DNA of 64,000 nt from Caballeronia calidae (GTDB lineage: Bacteria; Pseudomonadota; Gammaproteobacteria; Burkholderiales; Burkholderiaceae), in NCBI RefSeq assembly GCF_900044055.2, contig NZ_FCOX02000001.1:186001-250000 (forward strand), read 5' to 3'. The position numbers were made by a program, and so were the translations under genes. The notes below the pieces were generated by a model. It had not been told where the DNA came from, made no database searches, and saw only the letters and a list, made by a program, of their open reading frames with translations. Positions 50,546 to 59,780 of this stretch are shown here, in pieces. Position 1 is the stretch's first letter. The number at the start of each line of letters is the position of its first letter.

Positions 50546-51931
50546 ATGCTGAGCAACGACACCGATCCGATCGTCGCAATCGCCACCGCGCCGGGACGTG
50601 GCGGGATCGGCGTCGTGCGTCTGTCGTTCGGCCGTTCGGGCGAAGCCGCCGCGCAAAAGGCCATGCACGCGATGTGCGGTCATGCCCTCGCGCCGCGTCA
50701 CGCGAGCTACGTGCCATTCATCGACGGCAACGGCGAAGCTCTGGATCGCGGCATCGCGCTCTATTTCCCCGCGCCGCACTCGTACACGGGCGAGCATGTG
50801 CTGGAGCTGCAGGGCCATGGCGGTCCGATCGTGCTCCAGCTGGTGCTGCAACGCGCGATCGAAGCCGGCCGCGAGTTCGGCCTGCGGCTCGCTGAGCCCG
50901 GCGAATTCACGCGGCGCGCGTTTCTCAACGACAAGCTCGATCTCGCGCAGGCGGAAGCCGTCGCGGATCTGATCGAAGCGAGCACGGAAGCAGCCGCCCG
51001 CTCGGCAGGACGCTCGCTGGAAGGCGCGTTCTCGCGCGAAATCCACGCGCTCGTCGAAGACGTGATCAACCTGCGGATGCTCGTCGAGGCGACGCTGGAT
51101 TTCCCCGAGGAAGAGATCGACTTTCTCGAAGCGGCGGATGCACGCGGCAAGCTCGCACGCATCCGCGAACGGCTGGACAAGGTCCTCGCCGACGCGCGTC
51201 AAGGCGCGCTTTTGCGCGAAGGCTTGTCGGTGGTGCTCGCGGGACAGCCGAACGTGGGCAAATCGTCACTCCTGAATGCGCTGGCGGGCGCGGAGCTCGC
51301 GATCGTCACACCGATCGCAGGCACCACGCGCGATAAGGTCGCGCAAACCATTCAGGTCGAAGGCATTCCGCTGCATATCATCGATACGGCCGGGCTGCGC
51401 GAGACGCAGGACGAAGTCGAGCGTATCGGCATCGAGCGAACGTGGGGTGAGATCGAACGCGCCGACGTCGTGTTGCATTTGCTCGATGCACGCGAGGGCG
51501 TGACGTCCGAGGATCAGGCGATCGCGGCGCGATTTCCAACGGGCGTGCCGGTCGTGCGGGTGATGAACAAGACGGATCTCGCGGGCTCAGCAGCTGGCGC
51601 GCGCGACGGCGATCACGCGCGCGAAGTCAATCTGTCAGCCAAGACCGGCGACGGCATCTCGCTGCTGCGCGACGAGCTTCTGAAGATCGCCGGGTGGCAG
51701 GCGGGCGCCGAAAGCGTCTATCTCGCGCGCGAGCGCCATCTGATCGCGCTGCGCGAGGCGCGCGATCATCTCGCACTCGCCGCCGGGCATGCCGATCAGC
51801 ACTCGCAGGTGCTCGATCTGTTCGCCGAAGAATTGCGCCTCGCGCAGGACAATCTCAATGCGATCACGGGCGAGTTCACGTCCGATGATCTGCTGGGTGT
51901 GATCTTCAGCCGTTTTTGCATCGGAAAATAA
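50546..51931 (+). CDS. mnmE: tRNA modification GTPase MnmE
   Basis: 461 residues. With MnmG it forms 5-carboxymethylaminomethyl-uridine at the wobble position. The N-terminal formyl-THF-binding domain opens [19 protein letters not shown]. The central helical domain flanks a G domain with G1 [11 protein letters not shown]2 near GTTRDKV, G3 DTAGLRE and G4 NKTD. The extreme C-terminus FCIGK carries the catalytic Cys. ATG 50546 ([19 protein letters not shown]) is the conserved start. It is convergent with the NTF2-like gene 12 bp away. Confidence 0.97.
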   Translation: MLSNDTDPIVAIATAPGRGGIGVVRLSFGRSGEAAAQKAMHAMCGHALAPRHASYVPFIDGNGEALDRGIALYFPAPHSYTGEHVLELQGHGGPIVLQLVLQRAIEAGREFGLRLAEPGEFTRRAFLNDKLDLAQAEAVADLIEASTEAAARSAGRSLEGAFSREIHALVEDVINLRMLVEATLDFPEEEIDFLEAADARGKLARIRERLDKVLADARQGALLREGLSVVLAGQPNVGKSSLLNALAGAELAIVTPIAGTTRDKVAQTIQVEGIPLHIIDTAGLRETQDEVERIGIERTWGEIERADVVLHLLDAREGVTSEDQAIAARFPTGVPVVRVMNKTDLAGSAAGARDGDHAREVNLSAKTGDGISLLRDELLKIAGWQAGAESVYLARERHLIALREARDHLALAAGHADQHSQVLDLFAEELRLAQDNLNAITGEFTSDDLLGVIFSRFCIGK

Positions 51932-51943
51932 CAGCGAACACGG

Positions 51944-52414
51944 CTACGCGCCCTCGGGCTTGTCGATCTCGCGCAATTCGGCGCTGAGCTTCTCGCTCTC
52001 CTCCGGCCGCCCGTGAAACGCCGCTGGCGTGTTCTGGAACATTTCGATCCGGTACGCGCCATCGCACAGCGAAAGCACCATCGTCTGAATGGCGTTCAAA
52101 GCCGGTTCGAGTTCCGTCGCGCCGCGCGGCCACATGCCCGCGACGGCCCGCAGCAGCAGCGTCTGCCCGTTCGCCATACGCCTCACCTCGCGCACCTTCG
52201 CCACGAAGCGCGGCGTCGGATGCTGGGCGAAGATCGGCTGGAGGTGCGCCTCGATGCACGTACGTCCGTCGATGGCGCTGCCGTCGAAGCCGACCAGGCT
52301 GCCGCGCTCCGTAAAGCGCGCCGCCATCGCCGCTGCGTCCTGCCTGTTCCAGTCTTCGAGCAGGCCGAAGTACACGCGCCGCGCGTTCGCGGTCCAATCG
52401 TCGGGTTGACTCAT
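51944..52414 (-). CDS. NTF2-like (SnoaL-type) protein
   Basis: 156 residues from ATG 52414. The cone-shaped alpha+beta fold of this superfamily is suggested by WTANARRVYFGLLEDWNRQDA, the acidic RFTERGSLVGFDGSAIDGRT and later FVAKVREVRRMANG. Members are either small enzymes (isomerases, hydrolases) or ligand-binding proteins, so a specific role cannot be given. The start overlaps the stop of the LysE-family gene (ATGA), so the two are coupled. Confidence 0.82.
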   Translation of the reverse strand: MSQPDDWTANARRVYFGLLEDWNRQDAAAMAARFTERGSLVGFDGSAIDGRTCIEAHLQPIFAQHPTPRFVAKVREVRRMANGQTLLLRAVAGMWPRGATELEPALNAIQTMVLSLCDGAYRIEMFQNTPAAFHGRPEESEKLSAELREIDKPEGA

Positions 52415-53037
52415 GCTGCCTTCTTCCATGCCGCCGCGAAGATGCCCGCGCCCATCAGCAGCGCGCCGCCCGTGCGATTCACCGCGCGTTGCACGGAAGG
52501 CTTGCGGATGGCCTTGCGCGCGCCGGACGCGAGCAACGCGTAAGCGAACGCGTTGGCTGCCGCGAGTCCGACGAAGGTCGCTTCGAAGATCGCGATCTGC
52601 GACACGCTCGCCGCGTGCGGGTCGACGAATTGCGGCACGAACGCGACGAAAAAAATGATGCTCTTCGGATTCAGCGTCGTCACGGCGTAAGCGTGCGCCA
52701 TGATGCGGCCGGTGCGCAGTTCGCCGGTGGGCTGCACGGCATCCGTATCGACGACCGGCGCGCGCCACAGCTTGATGCCGAGATAAACGAGATACGCCGC
52801 GCCGATCCACTTCACCACCATGAACAGCTCGGCAGAGGCCGCGAGCAGCACGCCGAGCCCGAGCATCGAGGCGGTCATCGCGGTGAGGTCGCCGAGCGCG
52901 ACGCCGAGTGTCGTCGCGAACGCGTATTTGCGCCCGTGACCGAGGGCGTAGGACACGACGAGCAGCACAGTCGGGCCGGGTATCGCGACGAGAATTGCCG
53001 ACGCGATTGCGAACGGCAGCCATTGAGCGAGGGTCAT
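52411..53037 (-). CDS. LysE/RhtB-family exporter
   Basis: 208 residues, about six TM helices, with family signature AIPGPTVLLVVSYALGHG and the central VTTLNPKSIIFFVAFVPQF. It is a separate lineage from the LysE protein encoded near 21 kb. It is the first gene of a two-gene operon with the NTF2-like gene, overlapping by 4 nt. The exported compound is unknown. Confidence 0.9.
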   Translation of the reverse strand: MTLAQWLPFAIASAILVAIPGPTVLLVVSYALGHGRKYAFATTLGVALGDLTAMTASMLGLGVLLAASAELFMVVKWIGAAYLVYLGIKLWRAPVVDTDAVQPTGELRTGRIMAHAYAVTTLNPKSIIFFVAFVPQFVDPHAASVSQIAIFEATFVGLAAANAFAYALLASGARKAIRKPSVQRAVNRTGGALLMGAGIFAAAWKKAA

Positions 53038-53437
53038 GCTAGGTCTCCTGAGTTCGATGCGTCGATTTATCCATGAACGCGCGAACCTTGCAATAGGCCG
53101 TTCGGCCAGCTTGACGGCGTCGCACCGCGCTCAAGAAGCGTTGGCCTCCGCGCAGGTGCATCTGATGCGGCGCAGCAGAATCGACACAGGGCAAATTGTC
53201 GCAGCATCGCGAGTAGAAACGCACGCTTTCATTTCGCCCGACGCGCGAATTCGACGCTTTTTATCCGCTGACTGTTTTGCCGTGAGTCCGAAAAAAGCGG
53301 TGCGACATTCTGACGTGTTGCGATTGCACACGACTTCTGCTTGCAAGTTTGCCTAACTCAACTAGCATGACTTTTGCGGTTATCCGCTTTTAAATACATA
53401 GCTAATTTCGAAACGGTTTCGTTTGGAGGCTATATAG
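53038..53437. other. Intergenic region upstream of the small exported protein
   Basis: 400 bp with lower GC in its right half. It presumably contains divergent promoters for the LysE gene and the exported protein. A GGAGG ribosome-binding site sits at its right end (53425-53429). ORFs crossing it lack family likeness. I see no repeats worth naming. Confidence 0.35.
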
Positions 53438-53782
53438 ATGAAGAAACGCGCCACTGTTCTCTTCGCGACGATGGGTTTATTTGCAGTCGTATCCGCAGCG
53501 CAAGCCCAGGACAGCGTTATTCAGCCTCATCAGACCTTCACTTTCCGACCGAACTCGTATGGCTGCTTGTCGAAGGACAAGTTCGATTCGGCTGACCAGC
53601 ATGCAAAAGCCGGCGAGCACCAGAAAATGCAGCAATTTTTCGAGGGCTTCGAATGCATTTCGACGCCTGTCGAATCGCATTTTCGCGTGATTCGCGTGGT
53701 GGGCCATGACGTCGAATTCGTCAACGCCGCCAATAGCGATACGCAAGGCATGTGGACCGCCGATCGCTTTATCGAGCAATAA
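53438..53782 (+). CDS. Small exported protein of unknown function
   Basis: 114 residues with a clear signal peptide (MKKRATVLFATMGLFAVVSA, cleavage near AQA-QD), giving a mature periplasmic protein of about 90 residues. Two cysteines, in YGCLSK and FECIST, could form a disulfide. It is preceded by a strong GGAGG ribosome-binding site 8 bases before the ATG. I do not recognise the family. It is a monocistronic gene in an AT-richer context than its neighbours. Confidence 0.75.
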   Translation: MKKRATVLFATMGLFAVVSAAQAQDSVIQPHQTFTFRPNSYGCLSKDKFDSADQHAKAGEHQKMQQFFEGFECISTPVESHFRVIRVVGHDVEFVNAANSDTQGMWTADRFIEQ

Positions 53783-54051
53783 GCGGCTATCCGGATTTTA
53801 GTGCTCCGGCATTCCGGCGCGATTTTTGAGTCGCGCCGGCGCTTCGGTTTATGCGCGAACTAATCGTCGGCATAAATCCGACTGCGTATCCTTGCCGTTC
53901 TTTGTGCGCCGCGTTCGCCCGATGATCGCGCGCGTCCTGCCGTCTTCCACATTCGCATCGATTCGCCGCACAATGTCGGTTTCGCGCGCGATAGATCGCG
54001 TCGCATCGACAATCCTTTTCCGCCGGCCGACGAACCGGCGTCCGATGCTGA

Positions 54052-54603
54052 ATGGCTCTCAAATCCACGATTTACAAGGCTGACCTCCAGATCGCCGACA
54101 TGGATCGCCACTACTACGGCGACCACTCCCTGACCATCGCACGTCATCCGTCGGAAACCGACGAACGGATGATGGTGCGCGTCGCCGCGTTCGGGCTCTT
54201 CGCCGACGAGCGCCTCGAGTTCTGCAAGGGACTTTCCGATACCGACGAGCCTGATCTATGGCAGAAGGATCTCACCGGGCAGATTCAGACCTGGATCGAA
54301 GTCGGCCAGCCCGACGAACGCCGCATATCTAAGGCGAGCGGCCGTTCGGAGCGCGTGATCGTCATCGCTTACGCCGGGAAGACGGCGGACATCTGGTGGA
54401 ACGGCGTGAAGGGCAAGGTCGAACGTCTGCAGAACGTGACGGTCTGGTCGCTCGCGGATGGCGTCGCCGAAGCGCTCGGCAAGCTGGCCGAACGGACGAT
54501 GCGTTTGCAACTGATGGTGCAGGACCACGATGCGTCGCTGGGTAGCGAGATTGTCGACCCTGTCGCTATCCGCTGGAACGTGCTCAAGGCCGGCGCGGCC
54601 TGA
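54052..54603 (+). CDS. YaeQ family protein
   Basis: 183 residues, full length for the family. It opens MALKSTIYKADLQIADMDRH and carries the conserved segments LTIARHPSETDERMMVR, RRISKASGRSERVIVIAYAG and LQLMVQDHDASLG. YaeQ has a PD-(D/E)xK nuclease-like fold and was linked to transcription antitermination in enteric bacteria, but its real role is unclear. It is convergent with the VOC gene, the stops being 3 bp apart. Confidence 0.93.
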   Translation: MALKSTIYKADLQIADMDRHYYGDHSLTIARHPSETDERMMVRVAAFGLFADERLEFCKGLSDTDEPDLWQKDLTGQIQTWIEVGQPDERRISKASGRSERVIVIAYAGKTADIWWNGVKGKVERLQNVTVWSLADGVAEALGKLAERTMRLQLMVQDHDASLGSEIVDPVAIRWNVLKAGAA

Positions 54604-54606
54604 CAT

Positions 54607-55014
54607 TCACGCTTCTGGCGGGCCTTTGAGTTCGATCATGTTGCCTTCGGGATCGAACAGATAAAGCGACGGGCCGAAGCCTTCGGCGCCATAACGCCGC
54701 GCCTCCTCGCCGATGCGTGCGCCATGCTTTTCGAGGTGCTCGCGCAGCGCGTGCGCATCGAACGGCTCGACGCGCACGCACAAATGATCCATGTTGCGGC
54801 CAGCGCCCGGCTGGCCGCTCTCCGGCCGATCGATCTTCGCGCCGACGGCCAATAGATCGATCAGCGAGCGGCCGGCGCGCATCTGCACGAGACCAAGATC
54901 GCGCTGCTCCTTCTCGACCGGACAGCCGAGCACGGTGCGATAGAAATGCACCATGTTGTCGAGATCGCCGCAGCGAATCACGACGTGATCGATTTCGCGG
55001 ATGTTGAAGTGCAT
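54607..55014 (-). CDS. VOC-family (glyoxalase-like) protein
   Basis: 135 residues in the two-module vicinal-oxygen-chelate fold. Metal ligands are suggested by DHVVIRCGD (His10 region), MDHLCVRVEP and the final glutamate in GNMIELKGPPE, consistent with the family H/E pattern. Members include glyoxalase I, fosfomycin-resistance proteins and dioxygenases, and the substrate is not assignable here. The ATG at 55014 has a GAGAG ribosome-binding site. Confidence 0.88.
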   Translation of the reverse strand: MHFNIREIDHVVIRCGDLDNMVHFYRTVLGCPVEKEQRDLGLVQMRAGRSLIDLLAVGAKIDRPESGQPGAGRNMDHLCVRVEPFDAHALREHLEKHGARIGEEARRYGAEGFGPSLYLFDPEGNMIELKGPPEA

Positions 55015-55082
55015 GTTTCTCTCACGATCGATGTGAGAGGTCAGTGTAGCGCGGCGGGGAGACGATGCTGGTGGGCGGGGAA

Positions 55083-55117
55083 TGAAAAAGGGCTTGGGGT
55101 TTGAGCCAAGCCCTTTG
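55083..55117 (-). terminator. Terminator of tRNA-Ala
   Basis: Stem AAAGGGCTTGG / CCAAGCCCTTT (55087-55097, 55106-55116). Read leftward it is followed by TTCATTCC, just after the tRNA gene. Confidence 0.75.
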
Positions 55118-55123
55118 GATTCG

Positions 55124-55199
<76 letters not shown>

Positions 55200-55210
55200 A
55201 ACGAATTAAA

Positions 55211-55241
55211 ATTGTACCACAGCAAATTCGCGCCTACGCAA
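55211..55241 (-). promoter_or_regulatory. tRNA-Ala promoter (suboptimal spacing)
   Basis: Read leftward: -35 TTGCGT (55241-55236), 19-bp spacer, -10 TACAAT (55216-55211), 11 bp before the tRNA 5' end. The -10 is good; the spacer is longer than ideal. Confidence 0.55.
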
Positions 55242-55267
55242 GCCTCAAAAGGACGATTCAGTGCCGC

Positions 55268-55618
55268 TTACTTCTGCTGCGCCCCGGTCAAAATCCATGC
55301 GACGACGGTCTTGATATCCGCATCGCTCATCCTGGGATGCGACGGCATCGGAATCGGGCCCCACACGCCCGCGCCGCCGTTCTTCACTTTCTTTTCGAGT
55401 TGAGCGTTCGCCTGAGGCTGGCCCTTGTACTTCTCCGCGACCTGTTGAAACGACGGCCCCACGAGCTTCCGATCGATCGCGTGACAGCCCATGCAAGCAT
55501 TGCCTCGCGCGATCGCCATCGCATTCGCGTTCTCGGAAGAGACAGGCTGCTCCCCAGCGGACGCAGCCAAAGATGCGGCGACGAGCACCGCGCCGATAAT
55601 CACACGCAACATGCTCAC
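55268..55618 (-). CDS. Class I c-type cytochrome (c551/c552-like)
   Basis: 116 residues: signal peptide (about 1-21), haem-binding CMGCH (Cys42, Cys45, His46) and the distal ligand Met91 in PIPMPSHP. It is a soluble periplasmic electron carrier. The GTG start at 55618 overlaps the stop of the dolP-like gene (GTGA). An ATG two codons later is the alternative. Coupling to dolP is not the arrangement known in enteric bacteria. Confidence 0.92.
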   Translation of the reverse strand: MSMLRVIIGAVLVAASLAASAGEQPVSSENANAMAIARGNACMGCHAIDRKLVGPSFQQVAEKYKGQPQANAQLEKKVKNGGAGVWGPIPMPSHPRMSDADIKTVVAWILTGAQQK

Positions 55619-56421
55619 TTCACCGCCTTTGCCGGACTCGGATTGCCCGGATGCACATCCGAGCTCTTCACGGGCGCGGGCGACTGCATATCCAGCGGAC
55701 GCGACGTCACACCCGAATCCGGCACCGCGCCGACCGTCGCTTCGGCCGGCGCCGGCGCGCTCGCGGCGGACACCGCGCTCGCATCGGATGCGGCCGCCGC
55801 TTCCAGCGCCTGCGCCTCTTCCGGCTTGATGTACTGGAACACCTTCACGACCTGCTCGACGCCCGCGGTGCGCGCGGCGACATCGGCACCATGCGCGCCT
55901 TCATCCTGCGTGACGAGTCCCATCAGATAGATGACGCCCCGCTCGCTCACGACCTTGTAGTAGTTCGCGCGCAAGTCCGTCTCGCCCACCATCGCGGTCT
56001 TCACGCGGCCTTCGAGATACGAATCGTTCGCGCGCGACGAGATCGAGCTCGCGCCCTGAACCGCCAGTTCGTTCACGATGCTGCCGACGTTGTTGATATC
56101 GCGCGTGACCGCCTCGGCCTTCTGCTTCGACGCGTCGTCGGGCACTTCACCGGTCAGCAGCACGCGACGGTTGAACACGGTCACGTTGACATGCGCCGTA
56201 TCGGGCAGATTCTCGTTGATCCGCGAAAGCGCCTTCACCTGGATCTCGCGGTCTTCGGTCTGCGCGCCGAGCGTGCGGCGGTCCGTGGCGATCAGGGTGC
56301 CGCCTGCCGCCGCGCCGACGACCGCGAGCGCACAGCCCTGCAACGTCAATGCGACTCCCGACAACATGCTCACCACGAGCGTGGCTTGGGCCAGCGTCGC
56401 CTTGACGCGTGTCTTGTTCAT
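55615..56421 (-). CDS. dolP: BON-domain lipoprotein, DolP-like
   Basis: 268 residues from ATG 56421, with GGAG upstream. The lipoprotein signal ends at TLQGC (Cys30), then two BON domains (about 70-130, 145-215: GEVPDDASKQKAEAVTRDIN and VVSERGVIYLMGLVTQDEG). An Ala/Pro/Ser tail of about 50 residues follows that E. coli DolP lacks. DolP supports outer-membrane integrity and binds anionic phospholipids. The gene order diaA-dolP matches E. coli yraO-yraP, which supports the name. Confidence 0.87.
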   Translation of the reverse strand: MNKTRVKATLAQATLVVSMLSGVALTLQGCALAVVGAAAGGTLIATDRRTLGAQTEDREIQVKALSRINENLPDTAHVNVTVFNRRVLLTGEVPDDASKQKAEAVTRDINNVGSIVNELAVQGASSISSRANDSYLEGRVKTAMVGETDLRANYYKVVSERGVIYLMGLVTQDEGAHGADVAARTAGVEQVVKVFQYIKPEEAQALEAAAASDASAVSAASAPAPAEATVGAVPDSGVTSRPLDMQSPAPVKSSDVHPGNPSPAKAVK

Positions 56422-56444
56422 CAACTCCGTTCCCCCTTTCAGTT

Positions 56445-57032
56445 TCAGTCGTCTCCGAGCAGCATCGCATCGATGCCGTCGCACAGACAGTGAATGGTCA
56501 GCAGATGGACTTCCTGAATGCGCGCGGTCCGGTCGGACGGCACGCAGATGTGAATGTCGGTTTCGGCGAGCACTTCGGACATCACGCCGCCGCCCTTGCC
56601 CGACAGCGCGATCACGATCATCTCGCGACCGTGTGCTTCCTGAATCGCCGCGAGCACATTGACCGAGTTCCCCGACGTGCTGATCGCAAGCAGCACGTCG
56701 CCCGCCTGTCCCAACGCGCGGACCTGATTCGAGAAGATCTGCTCGAATGCATAGTCGTTGCCGATCGCCGTGAGAATCGATGTATCCGTCGTGAGCGCGA
56801 TGGCCGGCAAGCCCGGACGCTCACGCTCGAAGCGGCCGATCAGTTGCGCCGCGAAGCGTTGCGCGTCGGCAGCGGAGCCGCCATTGCCGCAGACGAGAAT
56901 CTTGTTGCCGTTGGCGAGTGCGCCGAAGAGCGTATCGACGGCGGCCGCGATCGGCACCGTCAGCGCATCGAGTGCTTCGAGTTTGAGTGCCGCGCTGTCG
57001 CGGAATTGCTGTTGAATACGTTCGACTGACAT
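56445..57032 (-). CDS. diaA: SIS-domain protein, DiaA-like (annotated also as phosphoheptose isomerase)
   Basis: 195 residues of a single SIS domain: [35 protein letters not shown] and [15 protein letters not shown]. Sequence alone fits both GmhA (sedoheptulose-7-phosphate isomerase) and DiaA, the DnaA-binding initiation factor. The gene order (yraN, this gene, dolP, with rsmI divergent) is that of diaA. It is upstream of dolP by 24 bp. The distinction would need tree placement. Confidence 0.85.
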   Translation of the reverse strand: MSVERIQQQFRDSAALKLEALDALTVPIAAAVDTLFGALANGNKILVCGNGGSAADAQRFAAQLIGRFERERPGLPAIALTTDTSILTAIGNDYAFEQIFSNQVRALGQAGDVLLAISTSGNSVNVLAAIQEAHGREMIVIALSGKGGGVMSEVLAETDIHICVPSDRTARIQEVHLLTIHCLCDGIDAMLLGDD

Positions 57033-57134
57033 CGACTCTCGATCATCGGCCGCGGCGCGCGGCGGTCTATGGCATGACGCTCGAAGCGTCGGTTGTTGCG
57101 CAGTTTACCGCATGCATCATGCGGCGAACCGCAC

Positions 57135-57521
57135 TCATGCTTCGTCGGCGCGAAACGCATCGGGCATCCAGTGGATGCGGCCCGCATCGAACGCGACGAT
57201 ATCGAAGCGGCACGCAGGCAACGCGCCGCGCCATGTCGCGAGAAAGTGCTGCGCGGCGTGCACCAAGCGCGCGCGCTTTCTCGCATCGACGCTCGCGGCG
57301 GCGTTCGCGAAACGCGCGCTCCTTCTCGCCCGCACTTCGACGAACACGAGCGCGCCGTGCTTATCGAGCATGACGAGATCGAGCTCGCCGCCGCGGCACG
57401 TCACGTTGCGTGCGACGAGGCGCATGCGTTGCCGCTGCAGGAACTCGAGCGCGTGCGACTCGAATGTATCGCCGAGCGTTTTGGACAAGGCTTCTCCATA
57501 AAAGTTGTCGACTGGCAGCAC
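57135..57521 (-). CDS. UPF0102 family protein YraN
   Basis: 128 residues, nuclease-like (PD-(D/E)xK) fold. The conserved pattern [19 protein letters not shown] contains the Glu/Asp and ExK-like residues, followed by [19 protein letters not shown]. The start is a GTG at 57521 ([16 protein letters not shown] follows). The family is widespread and its biological role unproven. It belongs to the yraN-diaA-dolP run and is divergent from rsmI, their starts only 17 bp apart. Confidence 0.9.
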   Translation of the reverse strand: MLPVDNFYGEALSKTLGDTFESHALEFLQRQRMRLVARNVTCRGGELDLVMLDKHGALVFVEVRARRSARFANAAASVDARKRARLVHAAQHFLATWRGALPACRFDIVAFDAGRIHWMPDAFRADEA

Positions 57522-57538
57522 GGATCGCGCATGGCAAA

Positions 57539-58459
57539 ATGACGTCCTTTCCTTCGACGCCCGCGCTCATGCTTCAGATCTCCGAACTCGCCGCCGGGCA
57601 GCACTATCCGACGGGCGCGCTCTATGTCGTCGCGACGCCCATCGGCAATGCGGCCGATATCACCGTACGCGCGCTGCATGTGCTCGAACTCGCGGATCGC
57701 ATCGCCGCCGAGGACACGCGCAACACCGCGCAACTGCTCGCGCGCTACGGCATCTCGAAGCCGTCGATCGCGGTGCACGAGCACAACGAGCGCAGCGCCG
57801 CGGAGCGCGTGATCGAGCATCTGAAAAACGGCGAGCGCATCGCGTGTGTATCGGATGCGGGCACGCCCGGCATTTCCGATCCCGGCGCGCGTCTCGTCGA
57901 CGCCGTGCGCGAAGCAGGATTGCCCGTCATTCCACTGCCGGGCGCGAGCGCGCTCACGACCGCACTGAGCGCGGCGGGCGCCTGGGTGAGCGGCTTCTCG
58001 TTCATCGGCTTCCTGCCGACCAAGCCCAAGCAGCGCGCCGCGCAACTGCGCACGCTCGCGAATCATCCGATGGCGCTGGTTTTCTACGAAGCGCCGCATC
58101 GCATCGTCGACACCGCGCGCGCGCTCGCCGACGCTTTCGGCGGCGACCGGCAGATGCTGATCGCCCGCGAGCTGACGAAGTTACATGAGAGCCTGCATCG
58201 CTGCACCCTGGCCGAAGGGCCAACGTGGCTCGAAGGCGATGCGAATCGCCAGCGCGGCGAATTCGTTCTGGTGGTGGAAGGCGCGCCCGAGACACAAGAC
58301 ACCGAGGATGCGCATGACGCGCTGCTTTCGACGCTGCTGGAAGAGCTGTCGGTGAAGAGCGCGGCGCGCATCGCCGCGACGTTGACGGGCGCGTCGCGCA
58401 ACGCGCTCTACGAGCGCGCGCTGAAGCTCGCCAAGAGGGACGAAAGCGAAGAAGAATAA
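57539..58459 (+). CDS. rsmI: 16S rRNA (cytidine(1402)-2'-O)-methyltransferase RsmI
   Basis: 306 residues from ATG 57539. Tetrapyrrole-methylase fold with [20 protein letters not shown], the signature [16 protein letters not shown] and [19 protein letters not shown], and [16 protein letters not shown]. It methylates the 2'-OH of C1402 in 16S rRNA. A second ATG ten codons in is possible. It is divergent from yraN as in many proteobacteria, but the lpoA gene found between them in E. coli is absent here. Confidence 0.95.
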   Translation: MTSFPSTPALMLQISELAAGQHYPTGALYVVATPIGNAADITVRALHVLELADRIAAEDTRNTAQLLARYGISKPSIAVHEHNERSAAERVIEHLKNGERIACVSDAGTPGISDPGARLVDAVREAGLPVIPLPGASALTTALSAAGAWVSGFSFIGFLPTKPKQRAAQLRTLANHPMALVFYEAPHRIVDTARALADAFGGDRQMLIARELTKLHESLHRCTLAEGPTWLEGDANRQRGEFVLVVEGAPETQDTEDAHDALLSTLLEELSVKSAARIAATLTGASRNALYERALKLAKRDESEEE

Positions 58460-58487
58460 AAAACGGGCCGTCGCGAGGACGGCCCGT
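58457..58487 (-). terminator. Terminator after rlpA
   Basis: Stem ACGGGCCGTC / GACGGCCCGT (58463-58472, 58478-58487) with GCGAG loop. Read leftward it is followed by TTTTTTATTC. It lies 27 bp past the rlpA stop and overlaps the end of convergent rsmI. Confidence 0.85.
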
Positions 58488-58514
58488 CTTGGTGATGCAA
58501 AGCGCGAGGCGGAA

Positions 58515-59114
58515 TCAGTTCACGTTGTCGTCGGCGAGCGACTGAGCCTGCTCTTCACGCGCCGCACGCGCTTCCTGCTGCGTGAGGCCTTCGATCTTCA
58601 CCTTCTGCGTGCCGGCGCCGCGCATGCCGAGCGCCGCCGCGGCAGCGTACGACAAGTCGATCACGCGGCCGCGCACATAAGGACCGCGGTCGTTGATCTT
58701 CACGACCACTGTCTTGTGGTTGGACTCGTTCGTCACGCGAACCCACGACGCGAGCGGCAGCGTGCGATGCGCCGCGGTCATCGCGTTCATGTTGAACTTC
58801 TCGCCGCTCGCGGTCTTGCGACCATGGAACATGCGGCCATACCACGATGCCTTGCCTTTCTGTTCGAACTCGCCGACGTTCGGTCCGGACGTGATCGGCT
58901 CGGCGTCCGAGAGCGACTGCGCTGGCTTGTCGGCCGGCACCGAGGAGAGGTGCGAGTCGAATGCGAGCGGCACCATCGAACGGGCACTGCTCGTGCTGAG
59001 GGAGTTCGGCGTCTGAGGATTGGATGCGACATCGCCCGAACCCGGCGCGGCGCAACCGGCCAGCACACCAACTGCTAGCAGGCTCCCGACATGTCGAATA
59101 AATCGAGCATTCAT
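58515..59114 (-). CDS. rlpA: Septal ring lipoprotein RlpA (lytic transglycosylase)
   Basis: 199 residues. The lipoprotein signal ends at GVLAGC (Cys21). A Ser-rich linker follows, then the double-psi beta-barrel domain (about 85-180) with ASWYGRMFHGRKTASGE, the catalytic-region His in TAAHRTLPLAS, and KINDRGPYVRGRVIDLS. It lacks the C-terminal SPOR domain of E. coli RlpA. Members cleave denuded glycan strands at septa. It is preceded by an unusually long non-coding region. Confidence 0.92.
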   Translation of the reverse strand: MNARFIRHVGSLLAVGVLAGCAAPGSGDVASNPQTPNSLSTSSARSMVPLAFDSHLSSVPADKPAQSLSDAEPITSGPNVGEFEQKGKASWYGRMFHGRKTASGEKFNMNAMTAAHRTLPLASWVRVTNESNHKTVVVKINDRGPYVRGRVIDLSYAAAAALGMRGAGTQKVKIEGLTQQEARAAREEQAQSLADDNVN

Positions 59115-59780
59115 AGACGTGTTTCAACGATAAAGGAGCGGCCGCGCTGCGCTGGTCGGCGCGCGCAAGGCTGCTCGAGGCTTTTCCGCGCAAAGCAGAA
59201 CGCCGCTCGGTCAAGCGAACGGCGAACTGTGCTCGGACGCGGCGTACTCGTGCCGCAAACGCCCGGTTATTGTTCACGTCTGGCGCAACCTGTCCCCGGC
59301 AGCCTGACCAGACCCCACATGCCGCCATCGAACGTGGCATCACGTTCGTGCGCTTTGAAAACTCAAAGTGAGCGCAGGAACGGCGGCGTAGGCCCCATCC
59401 GGCATGACGGCAGCGAAGGCCATCTCACAGACGCGCGGCGTCTGGCCGGACAAGACGTGTGCACCTACTGATGGTGCTTGAGTTGCAATTGCGAGGCTTT
59501 TGGCCCCCAACAGCGTACTGACGGCGATTGTAAAAACGCACTAGCGTTTCGCCACTCGCCTGTTGACGGCATGGTTAGATCCATGCACAAGTAGGTCCAT
59601 TATACAAAAAAACCCAGGTCCGGCTCGTCCGACCCCGCAAATCGTCATTGATTTTCGCTATGAGCGTAAGAATTGCCGGGTTTTCGCGCATTCCGGAGCA
59701 CGCGGCCGTTGCCGTCGCGCTTGTTTCGGCACCGGTACAATGAACGTTTTTACAGGCCGAGCTGCATCCACGACAGTCAT
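59115..59780. other. Long non-coding region before rlpA with several hairpins
   Basis: 666 bp with no convincing ORF on either strand. Two perfect hairpins are visible: CGAACGTG-GCAT-CACGTTCG (59329-59348) and GCATGG-TTAGAT-CCATGC (59569-59586). A smaller stem CTTTGA-AAAC-TCAAAG lies just after the first. Read leftward there is a perfect TATAAT at 59604-59599 with no clear -35. It may be a long rlpA leader, a small RNA, or both. I tried to match 6S RNA, tmRNA, SRP RNA and RNase P RNA by eye and found no match. Confidence 0.4.

Noticed and set aside
59115-59780. Housekeeping RNA (6S, tmRNA, SRP or RNase P RNA)
   Set aside because: No match to conserved sequence blocks of these RNAs on either strand by eye.
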